From NCBI RefSeq assembly GCF_020091585.1, contig NZ_CP083583.1, positions 496,001-560,000 on the forward strand: 64,000 nucleotides of DNA, in the 5' to 3' direction. Under the pieces are notes generated by a model. It searched no databases. It had not been told where the DNA came from and was given only the letters and a program-made list of their open reading frames with translations. Made by a program: the position numbers and the translations under genes. The DNA is from Kovacikia minuta CCNUW1 (GTDB taxonomy: Bacteria > Cyanobacteriota > Cyanobacteriia > Leptolyngbyales > Leptolyngbyaceae). Positions 47,779 through 57,206 of the stretch are shown here, in pieces; the stretch's first letter is position 1; every line of letters begins with the position of its first letter.

Positions 47779-48669
47779 CTATACAGTAGCTAGGGCACTT
47801 AAATCAAGATGCGCTGGAGTTCCAGTTGCATGAGTTACCTCAACATTGTAAGTAACGTCAATTGTTGTAATGCCAAAACTTTGGTATGTCTGGAGATAAT
47901 ACTCCGTAACTTGTGCAGGTGTAGCCCCTATAATTTGATCGGGCTTGGGGTTTTCTATTCCTGGAATTCCAATCTGACGATCTCCGTCCAGATCTTTAAC
48001 TTTTATTTTACTAAGATCGATAGTTCCGCCAAAATGAATTGTATGACTACCTGCCGACAAAGGATTGAGCATCACCCAATAGCCGTCAGCAGTGGCATGC
48101 TCAACGGTAACTGATCCTAATGAGTAACTAAATGCATCTGGAGACTGCTGCCGAAATTGCTTCCAAGCTCCTCCATTGATCAATGACTTACTATCGACTT
48201 CATAAAATAAATCCTGACTAAATTGCACAGCATCTATTATAGTTTTGGTGAGGTATCGAGAATTTCCTGTACTCCAACTAGATGGAAATCCAGCGGTATC
48301 TGCTTCTGAATTGAAAATTGGAGCGAATAGGTATGTTGCATCATCCACTTGAATATTTCGTACCAAGGGATCACCGATAGCGCCTGTTAGCATTTGTACA
48401 GAGCCGTTTTTTTCGGGGATACCATTATCATCCAATTTACCAGTTAATACGGTCTCCCACCAGATATCTTCCCATACAGCTTGAGATTTACCGTCTACCG
48501 GTTTGTTTGGTTTCACTACTTCAATGGATGCATTGCAGCTTTTATTTAGTTTTAGAGAAGCATCTAAAGCAGAATTTGATACCGGAGAATGTTGAATCTC
48601 AGTTGTTAGAGCACCGGAATGGTGATTAACATTTAACGGAAAATGATTTTGTTCATGTCTAAAATTCAT
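47779..48669 (-). CDS. Hypothetical protein with a C-terminal beta-rich domain
   Basis: A 296-residue protein I do not recognise by name. No signal peptide or membrane span. The first 60 residues look disordered. Then SQAVWEDIWWETVLTGKLDDNG and a segment, GYWVMLNPLSAGSHTIHFGG, resembling a conserved motif of secreted proteins of unknown function. The C-terminal half includes VKDLDGDRQIGIPG and YNVEVTHATGTPAH. Lower GC than the neighbours. About 400 gene-free bases precede it, so it has its own promoter. The motif AGSHTIHFGG is a handle for finding homologues. Confidence 0.55.
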   Translation of the reverse strand: MNFRHEQNHFPLNVNHHSGALTTEIQHSPVSNSALDASLKLNKSCNASIEVVKPNKPVDGKSQAVWEDIWWETVLTGKLDDNGIPEKNGSVQMLTGAIGDPLVRNIQVDDATYLFAPIFNSEADTAGFPSSWSTGNSRYLTKTIIDAVQFSQDLFYEVDSKSLINGGAWKQFRQQSPDAFSYSLGSVTVEHATADGYWVMLNPLSAGSHTIHFGGTIDLSKIKVKDLDGDRQIGIPGIENPKPDQIIGATPAQVTEYYLQTYQSFGITTIDVTYNVEVTHATGTPAHLDLSALATV

Positions 48670-49072
48670 TGTGTTTCACCATTGAATTCATCAGTTTTGA
48701 TCTTTTACAAGAAGAGATGCATGCTAAATTTTTCACACTGTTCTCTTTGAGTTTTTACGCTCAGTAATTGCAACGTTTTACAATATTTAATAGGTTAAAA
48801 ACCGAAATGCGCTGAAGAGACAGCGTGGTAGAGTATACCCTCTATACAGCATAGAGAGAGGCGTCTTCCTGATTGCTGCAACTCTTGAAATGATGAGGCT
48901 GGTTAGTCAGAATCGCTATAATTATTATCGCAACTCCTAGATGAAAAGACTTAATCTCTTAACTAATTTTCACTTTTTATACATCCGTAAATAAAGTTGA
49001 ATAGTTTTACTAATAAGAGTGTGAATAATCAATCAAAATGGAATTTACTAGTATCTGATGTGGCTTTTGTTA
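48670..49072. other. AT-rich gene-free stretch
   Basis: AT-rich DNA between the hypothetical gene and the RND pump gene. It probably holds the promoter of the 47779 gene. No repeat or RNA gene was recognised. Confidence 0.5.
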
Positions 49073-52000
49073 TCACTTAATTATTTCATTACTCAGGAGC
49101 TTGGCAGCGAGCTGATTCACGTCAGGGTTAGGATTTTTCTGGTTTCTTTTGCGATCGCGCCAGAGTTTGTAATAGAGAATTGGGACTGCCGATCGCGACA
49201 GTAATAAAGATGCCACTTCACCTGCCATTAACGAAATAGCCAAACCCTGAAAAATGGGGTCAGCCAGAATAATTGCTGAACCAACAACGACAGCAGCAGC
49301 CGTGAGCAGCATGGGACGGAACCGGACGGCTCCAGCATCGATGACCGCTTCTTCTAAGGGCATTCCTTCCTTCAGACGCAACTCAATGAAGTCCACCAGA
49401 ATGATGGAGTTTCGCACGACAATTCCGGCTCCCGCAATGAACCCAATCATGGATGTGGCAGTGAAGAATGACCCCATCAACCAGTGGGCAGGCATAATTC
49501 CCACCAACGAGAAGGGAATCGCTGCCATGATGACAAGGGGAGTAGTAAACGATTGAAACCAACCCACTACCAGCGCATAAATCAATACCAGCACTACAGC
49601 AAACGCAATTCCCAAATCTCGGAAGACTTCGTAGGTAACTTGCCACTCGCCATCCCACTTGATGGCATAGGTTTCGGTAGTGGGCGGTTGTTGGGTGAGG
49701 TAAGTGCTGAGTGCTGAGTGCTGAGTGTTGAGTGCTGAGATTTTGGGTTGCAGGTTGAGCATGGCGTAAACCGCGCTCTCGATTCTGCCGGATACGTCGC
49801 CGAGAACGTAGACAACAGGCTGCAAGTTTTTGTGATAGATGCTGGTGTCTGAGATCGCAGTTTCCGTTTTCATCAAGGCACTCAACGGCACCAAATTGCC
49901 GTTAGTTCCCTTCAGTTTGAGTGATCTCAGGTCATTTAAACGGGTGCGGCTCAATTGGCTGAAACGCAGGTTAATTGCCACATCTTCACGGGCATTTTCA
50001 TCGTGCAACAGTCCGACATTTTGACCCGCGAGCGCCATTTGTAGGGCTTCAGAAATTTGAGTCGGACTAACGCCGTTCAACGCTGCTTTTTCGCGATCAA
50101 TGACCAATCGATAATCCGTCTGGGGTGCTTCGGTATACCAGTCCACATCTACAACGCCATCCGTTGTTTGATACAACTGACGAATTTGGGTTGCCAGGTC
50201 AATTTGTCCCTGGTAATCGGGTCCGTATACTTCCGTTACCAGGGTTTGCAATACGGGAGGTCCAGGGGGAATTTCAGCAACCTGAATACGGGCACTGTAG
50301 CGATCGCCGATTTCTTTCAGCTTGGGGCGAATCGCTTTGGCAATATCGTGACTCTGACGGTTGCGATCGCTCTTCGGTAAAAAATTCACCTGAATATCCG
50401 CAACATTCGCACCCGATCGCAAAAAATAATGTCGCACTAATCCGTTGAAATTATAGGGAGACGCTGTACCGACATAACTTTGATAGTTAATGACTTCGGG
50501 AACCGTTGCCAGATATTGTCCCATCTCTCGCGTCACTCTAGCAGTCTGCTCCAATGTCGTACCCTCTGGCAGGTTCACCACGACTTGGAGTTCGCTTTTA
50601 TTATCAAAGGGCAACATTTTCAGAATGACCAGCTTAAAGCCTGCTAACCCACCGACAATCACAATCAGAGCCAATACGGTTGCTACCAGAAACGTTGTGC
50701 CGCGACGAGGATAATGCACCAGAGGATACATAAACCGGCGATACAAACGGCTCAAAGCATCTTCTTCAGAGTTGTGGGCAGAGTGGCTGGCACCGCTAAA
50801 TACGCGCATGGTTGTCCAGGGAACCACAATAAATGCCACCAATGCTGAGAAAATCATGGCAGCGGAGGCACCCAGCGGAATGGGACGCATATAGGGTCCC
50901 ATTAAGCCACCGACAAATGCCATCGGGAGGATGGCTGCAATCACCGCCAGCGTTGCCAGAATGGTAGGATTACCCACTTCGTCTACCGCTTCCAATACGA
51001 TTTGCTGTAGAGTGCGACGACGATTGCGGGACTGCTGCAACCGGGTTTTGTTTTCTGGCAATTGCAGATGACGACCGACATTTTCCACCACCACGATCGC
51101 ATCATCCACCAAGATCCCAATCGAGAAGATCAATGCAAAGAATGTAACTCGATTCAGCGTAAACCCATAAAAGACAAAACTGGCAAGGGTCAGTGACAAC
51201 GTGACAGGAATTGAGACAGCAACCACTATTGCCTCTTTCTTGCCCATCACAAACCACATCAGCAGCGTGACCGAGCCGACAGCAATCAGCATGTGGAACA
51301 GCAATTCATTCGATCGCTCGGCGGCTGTTTCGCCATAATCGCGAGTCACCGTTAAATGAACATTATTGGGAATATAGTTATGTTTAACTTGATCAAGCTT
51401 ATGGAGAACCCGATGGGAAACCTGGATCGCGTTGGCACCAGAACGCTTAGCAATTGAGATCGTGACTGCTTCGGTTTCACCTGAAAGTTTTGAATTTTGA
51501 ACCTCCCCTCTGCCCTGTCCAAAAAACACATAACTGGCGGGTTCTTCGGAACCATCCACTACAGTTGCCACATCCCGCAGGTAAACGGGTTGGTTGTTGG
51601 CAACCGAAACCACTAATCCTTTTGCATCTTCTGCCGATCGAATGAAGCTTTGGGTTCGAACTAGAAACGACTGATTGTTTTGATTGAAGGCTCCGCTCGT
51701 AAGTTCAACATTTTGAGTTTGAAATGCTTTCGATATTTCTAATGGGGTTAATCCAAACGCATTGAGTCGGGTTGGATCGAGATCCACCCGCAGTTGGCGC
51801 TTTTGTCCACCGATAATCGTCGTTTCGGAGACATCTGGAATCTGTTTGATTTGTTCCTCTAATTGTGCGGCGATCTGTCGTAGTTCTGCCCCGGTGCTTT
51901 GTTCGCCCCACAAGGTTAAGGTGAGAATCGGGACATCATCGATCGATCGCGACTTAATCAATGGTTGGGAAACGCCATGTGGAATTTTGTCAAAGTTGGC

Positions 52001-52396
52001 ATAAAGTTTGTTGTAGAGCTGGACGATCGAATCCTCTGTATTTTGTCCCACATAGAATCGCACAATCACCAGGGATGAACCCGAACGGGATGTGGAGTAG
52101 ACATATTCCACACCAGGAAGTTCTTTGATTAATTTCTCCATCGGTGCAGTGACTCGCTGCTCCACATCCTTTGCAGACGCTCCTGGCATTTGCACAAACA
52201 CATCTGCCATCGGCACAGTGATTTGGGGTTCCTCTTCACGCGGTAGAATCAGAGTTGCGCCAATTCCCAAAAGCAGTGCCACCAGGATGATTAATGGTGT
52301 CAACTTGGAATCAATAAATTGTTTTGCCAGATTACCAACGAAACCTAATGTATGAGGTTTTGTAGGCTTGTGGTTACTTTGTGAGCCATTGTCCAT
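49073..52396 (-). CDS. RND-family efflux transporter, inner-membrane subunit
   Basis: Proton-driven pump of 1,107 residues, normal for the HAE1/AcrB-like RND class. The N-terminal span is followed by periplasmic porter domain [21 protein letters not shown], then a second set of membrane helices with [20 protein letters not shown] near residue 430 (the proton-relay aspartates), and the mirrored C-terminal half ([19 protein letters not shown]). Residues near 895-905 ([15 protein letters not shown]) are a translated tandem repeat (agtgctg units, about 49701-49745). The gene follows its adaptor subunit with a 15-base gap. No outer-membrane channel gene is adjacent. Substrate unknown. Confidence 0.93.
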   Translation of the reverse strand: MDNGSQSNHKPTKPHTLGFVGNLAKQFIDSKLTPLIILVALLLGIGATLILPREEEPQITVPMADVFVQMPGASAKDVEQRVTAPMEKLIKELPGVEYVYSTSRSGSSLVIVRFYVGQNTEDSIVQLYNKLYANFDKIPHGVSQPLIKSRSIDDVPILTLTLWGEQSTGAELRQIAAQLEEQIKQIPDVSETTIIGGQKRQLRVDLDPTRLNAFGLTPLEISKAFQTQNVELTSGAFNQNNQSFLVRTQSFIRSAEDAKGLVVSVANNQPVYLRDVATVVDGSEEPASYVFFGQGRGEVQNSKLSGETEAVTISIAKRSGANAIQVSHRVLHKLDQVKHNYIPNNVHLTVTRDYGETAAERSNELLFHMLIAVGSVTLLMWFVMGKKEAIVVAVSIPVTLSLTLASFVFYGFTLNRVTFFALIFSIGILVDDAIVVVENVGRHLQLPENKTRLQQSRNRRRTLQQIVLEAVDEVGNPTILATLAVIAAILPMAFVGGLMGPYMRPIPLGASAAMIFSALVAFIVVPWTTMRVFSGASHSAHNSEEDALSRLYRRFMYPLVHYPRRGTTFLVATVLALIVIVGGLAGFKLVILKMLPFDNKSELQVVVNLPEGTTLEQTARVTREMGQYLATVPEVINYQSYVGTASPYNFNGLVRHYFLRSGANVADIQVNFLPKSDRNRQSHDIAKAIRPKLKEIGDRYSARIQVAEIPPGPPVLQTLVTEVYGPDYQGQIDLATQIRQLYQTTDGVVDVDWYTEAPQTDYRLVIDREKAALNGVSPTQISEALQMALAGQNVGLLHDENAREDVAINLRFSQLSRTRLNDLRSLKLKGTNGNLVPLSALMKTETAISDTSIYHKNLQPVVYVLGDVSGRIESAVYAMLNLQPKISALNTQHSALSTYLTQQPPTTETYAIKWDGEWQVTYEVFRDLGIAFAVVLVLIYALVVGWFQSFTTPLVIMAAIPFSLVGIMPAHWLMGSFFTATSMIGFIAGAGIVVRNSIILVDFIELRLKEGMPLEEAVIDAGAVRFRPMLLTAAAVVVGSAIILADPIFQGLAISLMAGEVASLLLSRSAVPILYYKLWRDRKRNQKNPNPDVNQLAAKLLSNEIIK

Positions 52397-52411
52397 GTTG
52401 ACCTCATCCTC

Positions 52412-53731
52412 TTAGGGTTGGGTAATCACTGGCTGTCCATCGCTGAGTTGAGCCATGTGATTGGTAATGATGCGATCGCCCGTCGTCAAGCCTGAAACAA
52501 TCTCTATCTGACCATTTTGTTGTCGTCCAGTTTTCACCCAACGCAACACAGCAACTGGTTGAGCAGCATTAGTATCTACCACATAAACTCCCTGTAATTG
52601 CCCACGTTGAATCAACGCACCCGTGGGAATGAGCATGGTTTCCTGTTTTTCACCGGAAGGTAAGGCAATGCGTCCAAACATTCCCGAAATGAGGCGACCG
52701 GAATTGTGCAACGGAATTTTGATTAGAAAGCTACGCGAGTTGGGGTCTGCGGCTGGAATAATTTGTCCAATGTTGGCTTTAAACGTTTGGTTAAGTGCAT
52801 CAACCCATACCTGCACTGACTGCCCAGCTCGCACAAAACGTAAGTTCTCTTCTGGCACAGAGATCTCTAGTTGAAGCCGATCTGGGTTCTCGATTTTTAG
52901 CAAGGCTGTCCCAGGAGCCGCCATTTCGCCTTCGTAGGAAAGCTTTTGCACCACAACGCCATCAAAAGGGGCAAGAATCGTTCCGTAGCTTTCACTTGCC
53001 GACGCGGAGGTTACACCAGATTCCGCTCGGTTCAGCGCTGCCCGTGTCTGGGCGATCGTCGCCCGTGCCTGTCGAATCCCTGCTTCAGTTTGAGTAACCC
53101 GTGCTTTGGCTTCATCCAGGGCTGTATTTGCTTCATCCAGTCGAGATTGGGCAACCGCTCCCTCGGCTTGGAGTTGTTTCATCCGAGACTGGTTGATCTG
53201 TGCCAATCGCAAGGCTGCTTGAGCCTCCAGTTTTTCAGATTCCAATTGGTTCAGTGTTGCCTGAGAACGCGCAACTTCTGCCTGTGCCTGAGCTACGCCT
53301 GATTGTGCCTGACTGGTTTGGGCAGACATGTCCATCACATCAATCCAGGCAAGAATATCACCTTTTTGGAAACGATCGCCCGCCTCCAGAGATAGGTGTG
53401 TAATCCGACCCATGACCCGTGTTGACAGCGTTGCTTGATCGACAGGACGAATTGTACCGGAGAGGTCTAAAGTATTGACAAGCAGTTGAGGATGAATGGT
53501 TAACGTTTCAACGGTTGTTGTTGGAGCTAATGCAGACTCAGGGGCGTGGGTCGAGCGAGTGAGTTGCAAAATGCCCCAGGCTCCGACTGCCAGCAGCAAG
53601 GCACCCCCCAACAAGAGTCCCCACCCTTTCCGAGAAAACCCTGATGCAGGCAGCGTTTTTTGCTCAATTGCTCCCTCAGTTGTCTGATTGAGCGATTGAT
53701 CTAGCGGTTGCTCTGAAGTCGTGTGGGTCAT
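52412..53731 (-). CDS. RND efflux periplasmic adaptor subunit (membrane fusion protein)
   Basis: A 439-residue adaptor of the AcrA/HlyD type: a membrane anchor at about residues 35-55 (GWGLLLGGALLLAVGAW), a lipoyl-like half, a long alanine/glutamine-rich coiled-coil hairpin from about residue 130 to 235 (QAQAEVARSQATLNQLESE), then the second lipoyl half YGTILAPFDGVVVQKLSYEG and beta-barrel domain. It bridges the pump encoded just downstream with an outer-membrane channel. It is first in the operon, and a MITE A copy lies about 100 bases upstream. Confidence 0.93.
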   Translation of the reverse strand: MTHTTSEQPLDQSLNQTTEGAIEQKTLPASGFSRKGWGLLLGGALLLAVGAWGILQLTRSTHAPESALAPTTTVETLTIHPQLLVNTLDLSGTIRPVDQATLSTRVMGRITHLSLEAGDRFQKGDILAWIDVMDMSAQTSQAQSGVAQAQAEVARSQATLNQLESEKLEAQAALRLAQINQSRMKQLQAEGAVAQSRLDEANTALDEAKARVTQTEAGIRQARATIAQTRAALNRAESGVTSASASESYGTILAPFDGVVVQKLSYEGEMAAPGTALLKIENPDRLQLEISVPEENLRFVRAGQSVQVWVDALNQTFKANIGQIIPAADPNSRSFLIKIPLHNSGRLISGMFGRIALPSGEKQETMLIPTGALIQRGQLQGVYVVDTNAAQPVAVLRWVKTGRQQNGQIEIVSGLTTGDRIITNHMAQLSDGQPVITQP

Positions 53732-53834
53732 AGATCAAGCCTTCCTCCCGATTGTAAGGTGATGATGTGATGAGGATGATGGGGAAGATGTGGAGTGATA
53801 GGAAAGGGATTGTTACCAAAATCAAAATTCTAAG

Positions 53835-53955
53835 GAACAAGAATTAAATAACATCGACTTTTGTAGGTTGGGTTGAGTCTGCGAAACCCAACATCTGCGG
53901 GGGTTTTGGGTTTCATACTTCAACCCAACCTACGCAGGTTATTTAATTCGCGATC
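53835..53955. mobile_element. MITE family A, copy 3 (121 bp)
   Basis: Same ends as the other two copies and near-identical to copy 1, but flanked by CTAAG at 53830-53834 and 53956-53960. The right-hand CTAAG supplies the rhodanese stop codon on the minus strand. Confidence 0.85.
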
Positions 53956-54297
53956 CTAAGGGTAACTTCCACGGTGTACGCTATATCCTTTACCCTGCCA
54001 CGCCAGTAAACCACCCTGGAGATTGTAGACCTGACGATAGCCCTGAGACACGAGCCACTGAGCAACGATCGCACTCCGATGTCCCGAAAGACAGGTAACC
54101 GCGATCGCCTGGTCTTTTGAAATGTTTTTCAAAATGCGACTTTGGTTTATCCGTTGTGCGCCTGGAATGTGACTCATCCAGTATTCAAACCAACCTCTGA
54201 TATCAACGACTAAAAGTTGATTTTGCCTTGATTTAAGTTGAGCAGGAGTGAGTAAAATCGGATTCCCAGTTTGTTTTTTAGTTGATTTCATGTTCAT
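53956..54297 (-). CDS. Rhodanese-like protein
   Basis: A 113-residue single-domain sulfurtransferase: QLLVVDIRGWFEYWMSHIPGA, and the active-site loop VTCLSGHRSAIVAQWL with catalytic Cys near residue 71. The loop sequence CLSGHR is typical of rhodaneses that handle persulfide. It lies next to SCP-2 and DUF3122 genes and near a sulfide:quinone oxidoreductase, which suits a role in sulfane-sulfur transfer. The last codons (SYP, stop) are formed by the CTAAG duplication of the adjacent MITE, so the insertion has fixed the 3' end here. Confidence 0.88.
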   Translation of the reverse strand: MNMKSTKKQTGNPILLTPAQLKSRQNQLLVVDIRGWFEYWMSHIPGAQRINQSRILKNISKDQAIAVTCLSGHRSAIVAQWLVSQGYRQVYNLQGGLLAWQGKGYSVHRGSYP

Positions 54298-54311
54298 AGT
54301 ATTAGCCTTAT

Positions 54312-54707
54312 TTAAACTCTACCCATGACAGCAAATGATTTGATGAAGGGACCTGCCATGCGTGGATCTTTAATCATGGAGGCGTAATCTCCCACACGGA
54401 ATTGCAACCTGCCGTTCATATACGCCATACCCAATCCCATCATATTCAACCCTTTGGTTTTCCACTGTTCCAAGTGTTCACGGTCAGTACGTAAATCCCA
54501 ATTCAATGGTTCTCCGTTGTAGGCACCCGCAGCAGTCACCCGTCCTTCCTGAACCGTTATCACGCCTCTTGGGTTTGGATCGTTCTTAAAACCATAGCCA
54601 ATCACAGAATTAAAATGAATCTTGGCAAGGGCATCGGCTAACTCTGGTTCTGCATTCCATTGCTCACCAAACATCTGCATCCATTCGGGTGAAAATAGGT
54701 CTACCAT
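54312..54707 (-). CDS. SCP-2 sterol transfer family protein
   Basis: A 131-residue soluble protein of the SCP-2 lipid-transfer fold: WMQMFGEQWNAEPELADALAK, GVITVQEGRVTAA and a QFRVGDYASMIKDP tail. A frame extends to a GTG at 54719, but that GTG lies inside the Shine-Dalgarno (GTGGAGGAA), so the ATG at 54707 is the better start. The ligand is unknown. It is in the same orientation and cluster as the rhodanese (15 bases apart), DUF3122 and an ArsR regulator, suggesting one transcript. Confidence 0.82.
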   Translation of the reverse strand: MVDLFSPEWMQMFGEQWNAEPELADALAKIHFNSVIGYGFKNDPNPRGVITVQEGRVTAAGAYNGEPLNWDLRTDREHLEQWKTKGLNMMGLGMAYMNGRLQFRVGDYASMIKDPRMAGPFIKSFAVMGRV

Positions 54708-54732
54708 TGATTCCTCCACATTAATTTGGACA

Positions 54733-55299
54733 TTATGCGTAACTAAAAACGGCTTGCCATTCTTGTATAAGCGAAGGTGGAATGGATAGATGAATGACTT
54801 CCCTCTTGATGGTGGATACCGATAGCTTTAGGGGAATCTCTGCCTGCAACTGGGGTAGGAGAGGTTGCAGGTTATACTGCCCCACATTAGGTTCGGGTTT
54901 CGCTGTCTCAGCAAAGAGATTGTTGGAGGTATCATCAGCAGCTAGCTTCTTGCCCAATGAATTAACCAACGTCAGTGGCTGAGAATGGTCAATTTCAGTG
55001 ACACCGGGAAAGCATACCAGACGCAAATCAAAACTGGTTTTTCCATCAGAACGAATGCGTTTGAAGGCGATCGCCTGCCAGGTATTGCCATGTTGATCTT
55101 TCAAAGATTGTCGCGATTGATAAATCATCTGTCCTGGGGCTTCCTCTAATTGCTGAATCGCTGCTGCTGCACGGGGAGAATTGAGAATCCCCAATCCCAG
55201 GAGAATCCCTAAAACAATTGCTCCCAACAGCAATGACCATGAAAGAAACGACCGAATTCGACATCCTATTAGTGTTTCTCTTCTCATCATTTGAATCAT
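54733..55299 (-). CDS. DUF3122 family protein (membrane-anchored)
   Basis: A 188-residue protein of a family largely confined to cyanobacteria. One hydrophobic span at about residues 18-38, followed by AAAAIQQLEEAPGQMIYQSRQ and a beta-rich region FDLRLVCFPGVTEIDHS. I take the ATG at 55299, because the frame above it would overlap the ArsR gene; that gives an N-terminus MIQMMRRETL then the membrane span, probably a periplasmic-facing anchor or signal peptide. Function not known. It is four bases after the ArsR stop, so surely co-transcribed. Confidence 0.75.
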   Translation of the reverse strand: MIQMMRRETLIGCRIRSFLSWSLLLGAIVLGILLGLGILNSPRAAAAIQQLEEAPGQMIYQSRQSLKDQHGNTWQAIAFKRIRSDGKTSFDLRLVCFPGVTEIDHSQPLTLVNSLGKKLAADDTSNNLFAETAKPEPNVGQYNLQPLLPQLQAEIPLKLSVSTIKREVIHLSIPPSLIQEWQAVFSYA

Positions 55300-55303
55300 C
55301 CCG

Positions 55304-55600
55304 TCATTTTTCTTTAACGTTTGCTCGTATTCGACTACAAAGTTCGAGCAGTTCCATATCAATCACCCGGTAATATCGCCAAATCCCTTCCCGACGACAT
55401 GCCACAACTCCAGCATCTTTCATTAGCCGTAAGTGTTTGGACACGTTGCCCTGAAGTAACCCAGTGCGATCGCAAATCTCCTGCACACTTCGTTCCTGCC
55501 CGCAAATTTCCGCTAAAATCTGGAGTCTTGCGGGTTCTGCCAGCACTTTAAACCGACTTGCGAGAATTTCCAGTTCCCCAGGATTGAAGACAATTTCCAT
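55304..55600 (-). CDS. ArsR-family regulator (SqrR/BigR-like candidate)
   Basis: A 98-residue winged-helix protein from the ATG at 55600. It has KVLAEPARLQILAEICGQERS and the recognition helix GLLQGNVSKHLRLMKDAGVV. Cysteines in EICGQ, EICDR, VACRR and LELCSR are placed where sulfide-sensing SqrR/BigR proteins carry a reactive pair, but I cannot confirm the match. It heads a minus-strand unit with DUF3122, SCP-2 and rhodanese genes and lies beside the sulfide:quinone oxidoreductase gene. Translation upstream of 55600 enters repeat sequence and is not part of the gene. Confidence 0.8.
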   Translation of the reverse strand: MEIVFNPGELEILASRFKVLAEPARLQILAEICGQERSVQEICDRTGLLQGNVSKHLRLMKDAGVVACRREGIWRYYRVIDMELLELCSRIRANVKEK

Positions 55601-55751
55601 ATCTCTTCTGGTAGTTCTATTTGAGAAAGGATGGAGAATAACTGAGTGATGATGAGAGGGTGAGAGCAAGCGAGGGTGAGGGGGTGAGCGGGCAAGAAGA
55701 TAGAAAATTAACTTCTCACACTCCCACGCTCCTACACACCCATCCTCCCGC

Positions 55752-57047
55752 TCACCCTTTTACCTGAATCAGTTCTGACTCTGGAACGATCGACTCCACC
55801 AGCGGTAGACCGATCGCCCGCAGTCCGATCCGCTCAAACCAGGGCATTGTCCAGCCCACCCGCATTTTGTCCATAAAGTATTTCTCAAATGCCGTCTTTG
55901 CCCACGATACCCAGACTCCTTTGGTTGTAAAGGCACGACGTCGATGCCCTTCACTATCTGGCAGCAGGGGATCTGCCAGGAATAATGCACCCGTATCCCC
56001 AAAGTCAGCAAAGCAAATCGCCTGCAACGTTGGTTTGATTGGTTGACCCGAAATCACTCCCAAATCAAGTGCAATGTTGTGAGCAACGGTCATCACCATT
56101 TCTTCCGTCATCTGCCCCACCTTGGGTACACCAATGGGGATGGGAGTGGGTTCCACAGGTTTGAGTTGCGTGACAACGCCAACCGCATAAACGGAGTCAA
56201 ACTCAGGATGGCGATACGTGGGCAGCACCGGCACAAATCCTTTTGCATCGGTTAGTCTTGGCGCTTCTCGGAGAAAGCGAGGACCCCGAAAAGGAGGCAA
56301 AATCATGGCATATTTGAACGGCAATTTACGTCCATCTGCCAAATGCACAGCATCTGGCTCAATCTGAGAAATCGCTGCATTATCAATGACATCGACATGA
56401 CGATCCGCCAGCATTGCCCGAATCAACCAGCGTGAATTTGCCATCCCCCCAATTCCCAAGTGTCCAGCATAGGGTTCTGGTGTGACCAGCGTGATGGCGA
56501 CTCGATCGCGCAGTCCCTTCCGCCGCAGCGTATGGTGTGCCAGCAGGGCAAATTCATAGGCAGGCCCAAAACAACTCGCTCCGGGTGCTGCTCCCACAAC
56601 GATCGCTCCAGGGTCTTGTAAATACCGCTCCCAGGCTTCTCGCGCCAATAAGGCATGGTGAGGGTTACAGATTGACTGGGTGTAGCCTGTTTCAGGTCCT
56701 AATCCGGGCAGGGCATCCAGTGCCAGTTCTGGTCCTGTTGCAATCACCACATAGTCGTAGTCCAGCGTTCGATTGCTCAATGTCACTTGATGCAACCTTG
56801 GATCGATCGCCGTGATCGAATCATGGATGAATTCAATCCCATGTCGAGGGACAATTTTGGCTAACTCTAGCTGAATTCGATCCAGCGATCGTAAACCCAA
56901 TCCAACCCAGGGTAATGAAGGGACAAAGGTAAACTTTGGTTGATTAGAGACCAATGTAATTTGATGATGATGAGGTAACAGATGCCGTAGCTCATAGGCA
57001 GCAGGCAATCCCCCCAAACCAGCACCAACAATCAAAATGTGAGCCAT
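55752..57047 (-). CDS. Sulfide:quinone oxidoreductase-like FAD protein
   Basis: A 431-residue flavin disulfide-reductase family member: the Rossmann motif HILIVGAGLGGLPAAYELRH at the N-terminus, YDYVVIATGPELAL, and the cysteine regions ASCFGPAYEF (about residue 160) and AICFADFGD (about 345), the positions of the redox cysteines in SQR. SQR oxidises sulfide to sulfane sulfur and passes electrons to quinone. The upstream region carries an ATAACT-type palindrome shared with psbA and acsF. The nearby rhodanese and ArsR support sulfide use, possibly anoxygenic electron donation in the light. Exact SQR type is not assigned. Confidence 0.85.
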   Translation of the reverse strand: MAHILIVGAGLGGLPAAYELRHLLPHHHQITLVSNQPKFTFVPSLPWVGLGLRSLDRIQLELAKIVPRHGIEFIHDSITAIDPRLHQVTLSNRTLDYDYVVIATGPELALDALPGLGPETGYTQSICNPHHALLAREAWERYLQDPGAIVVGAAPGASCFGPAYEFALLAHHTLRRKGLRDRVAITLVTPEPYAGHLGIGGMANSRWLIRAMLADRHVDVIDNAAISQIEPDAVHLADGRKLPFKYAMILPPFRGPRFLREAPRLTDAKGFVPVLPTYRHPEFDSVYAVGVVTQLKPVEPTPIPIGVPKVGQMTEEMVMTVAHNIALDLGVISGQPIKPTLQAICFADFGDTGALFLADPLLPDSEGHRRRAFTTKGVWVSWAKTAFEKYFMDKMRVGWTMPWFERIGLRAIGLPLVESIVPESELIQVKG

Positions 57048-57167
57048 AGCTGTGACTCCTAAAAAAATGAGTTTTTAATTTTTATCCTTTCCTACAGGAA
57101 GTTAGCTCAGCAAATTTCTCTGGAGCTCAACGGACTGACAATATTGTTAAACCTATGTTTTTACTAT

Positions 57168-57183
57168 ATCACTATATAGTCAT
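57168..57183 (-). promoter_or_regulatory. ATAACT palindrome site f (before the sulfide:quinone oxidoreductase)
   Basis: On the minus strand: ATGACTATATAGTGAT, 121 bases upstream of the start codon. It is the only member of the six that lies outside the 41-45 kb cluster. Confidence 0.65.
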
Positions 57184-57206
57184 AAATATGATTTACGTGC
57201 TTTAAT

